The notes beneath the pieces are model-generated. The model searched no databases and was not told the DNA's origin. It was given only the letters and a program-made list of their open reading frames with translations. Shown piece by piece: positions 38,549 to 38,717 of a stretch of DNA of 38,717 bases (the first letter of the stretch is position 1; each line of letters starts with the position of its first letter). The stretch is from Catenulispora pinisilvae (lineage in GTDB: Bacteria > Actinomycetota > Actinomycetes > Streptomycetales > Catenulisporaceae): positions 1-38,717 of the forward strand of contig NZ_JAAFZA010000084.1 in the NCBI RefSeq assembly GCF_015356865.1, read 5' to 3'. Made by a program: the position numbers and the translations under genes.

Positions 38549-38717
38549 ATGCGCCTGAACCGGATGATCATCAGGGCGTCCGACGACGGCGAGGGCAGCA
38601 ACCGCGTCGAGAAGATGACGGCCGCACGCCCGGTGCAGTCGCTGACCAGCCGAGGCGCCGCCGCCGGCACGCTGCGCGTGAACTTGATATGGGATCAACT
38701 CCCGACGATCCCCACCC
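38549..38717 (+). CDS. Start of a gene cut by the window end (possibly TerD/TerA-type)
   Basis: ATG 38549 after CAGGGGGTACCGCC opens a frame with no stop to the window end: MRLNRMIIRASDDGEGSNRV, then a Lys/Thr/Arg segment and SRGAAAGTLRVNLIWDQLPT. The GTLRVNLIW strand followed by a polar stretch resembles the beginning of the tellurium-resistance (TerD-like) domain in actinobacteria. Only 56 residues are visible, so this is tentative. The 86-base gap before it (38463-38548) has no clear promoter. Confidence 0.5.
   Translation, partial: MRLNRMIIRASDDGEGSNRVEKMTAARPVQSLTSRGAAAGTLRVNLIWDQLPTIPT

Overview
The window is very GC-rich, dense actinobacterial chromosome. It carries a WhiG-type sporulation sigma factor next to the block rpsB-tsf-pyrH-frr-cdsA-rlmN. 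A homodimeric AceE sits beside a DUF3052 gene, and SARP/AfsR-type NB-ARC-TPR and mycothiol-type DinB proteins are also present. This points to a sporulating, filamentous actinomycete (Streptomyces-like or Catenulisporales). The species cannot be fixed from the sequence alone.

Layout. 1-4.2 kb: the 3' end of a XerC-like recombinase, whiG with a very long low-complexity N-terminal extension, a TetR regulator whose 3' end runs into a ~93-bp tandem repeat, an M23-fold exported protein and a small beta-rich protein. 4.2-9.4 kb: a structured leader followed by rpsB, tsf, pyrH, frr and cdsA (translation, UMP kinase, CDP-diacylglycerol synthesis), closed by a strong hairpin. 9.4-12.1 kb: an alpha/beta hydrolase divergent from a PadR regulator, with an array of palindromes between them, then rlmN. 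12.1-14.8 kb: a frameshifted VOC gene, an MFS exporter and an NAD(P)-binding protein. 14.8-18.3 kb, minus strand: four genes joined by ATGA overlaps. They are a canonical ABC ATPase with its ABC-2 permease, plus an FtsX-like membrane protein paired with an ATPase that has lost its Walker A lysine. 18.4-21.0 kb: an SDR divergent from its likely TetR repressor, and a one-TM surface protein.

21.1-26.8 kb looks like an amine (putrescine/GABA-type) catabolic locus. It holds a DadA/PuuB-like FAD oxidoreductase, a PPOX flavoprotein, a class III aminotransferase, an Lrp/AsnC regulator and a divergent aminobutyraldehyde-type dehydrogenase. 26.9-30 kb: an unknown 392-aa protein, two tandem tRNA genes and a 14-TM drug exporter. 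30-32.5 kb: an HTH-NB-ARC-TPR regulator with a Q/N/S/D repeat linker. 32.8-36.5 kb: a mycothiol-type DinB protein and aceE. 36.7-38.7 kb: DUF1918, DUF3052, AhpE-like peroxiredoxin, a double zinc ribbon and the start of a possible TerD-type gene.

The most unusual element is the tRNA pair at 28144-28293. Both fold as 73-nt cloverleaves that share a 25-nt 3' block. One has anticodon UCA (would read UGA). The other has anticodon CAC with C instead of the near-universal U at position 33. Other points of interest are the degenerate ABC ATPase, the 280-aa WhiG extension, the PadR operator array, the rpsB leader with mutually exclusive hairpins, and repeat expansions inside several genes. No CRISPR array, insertion sequence or rRNA was seen.
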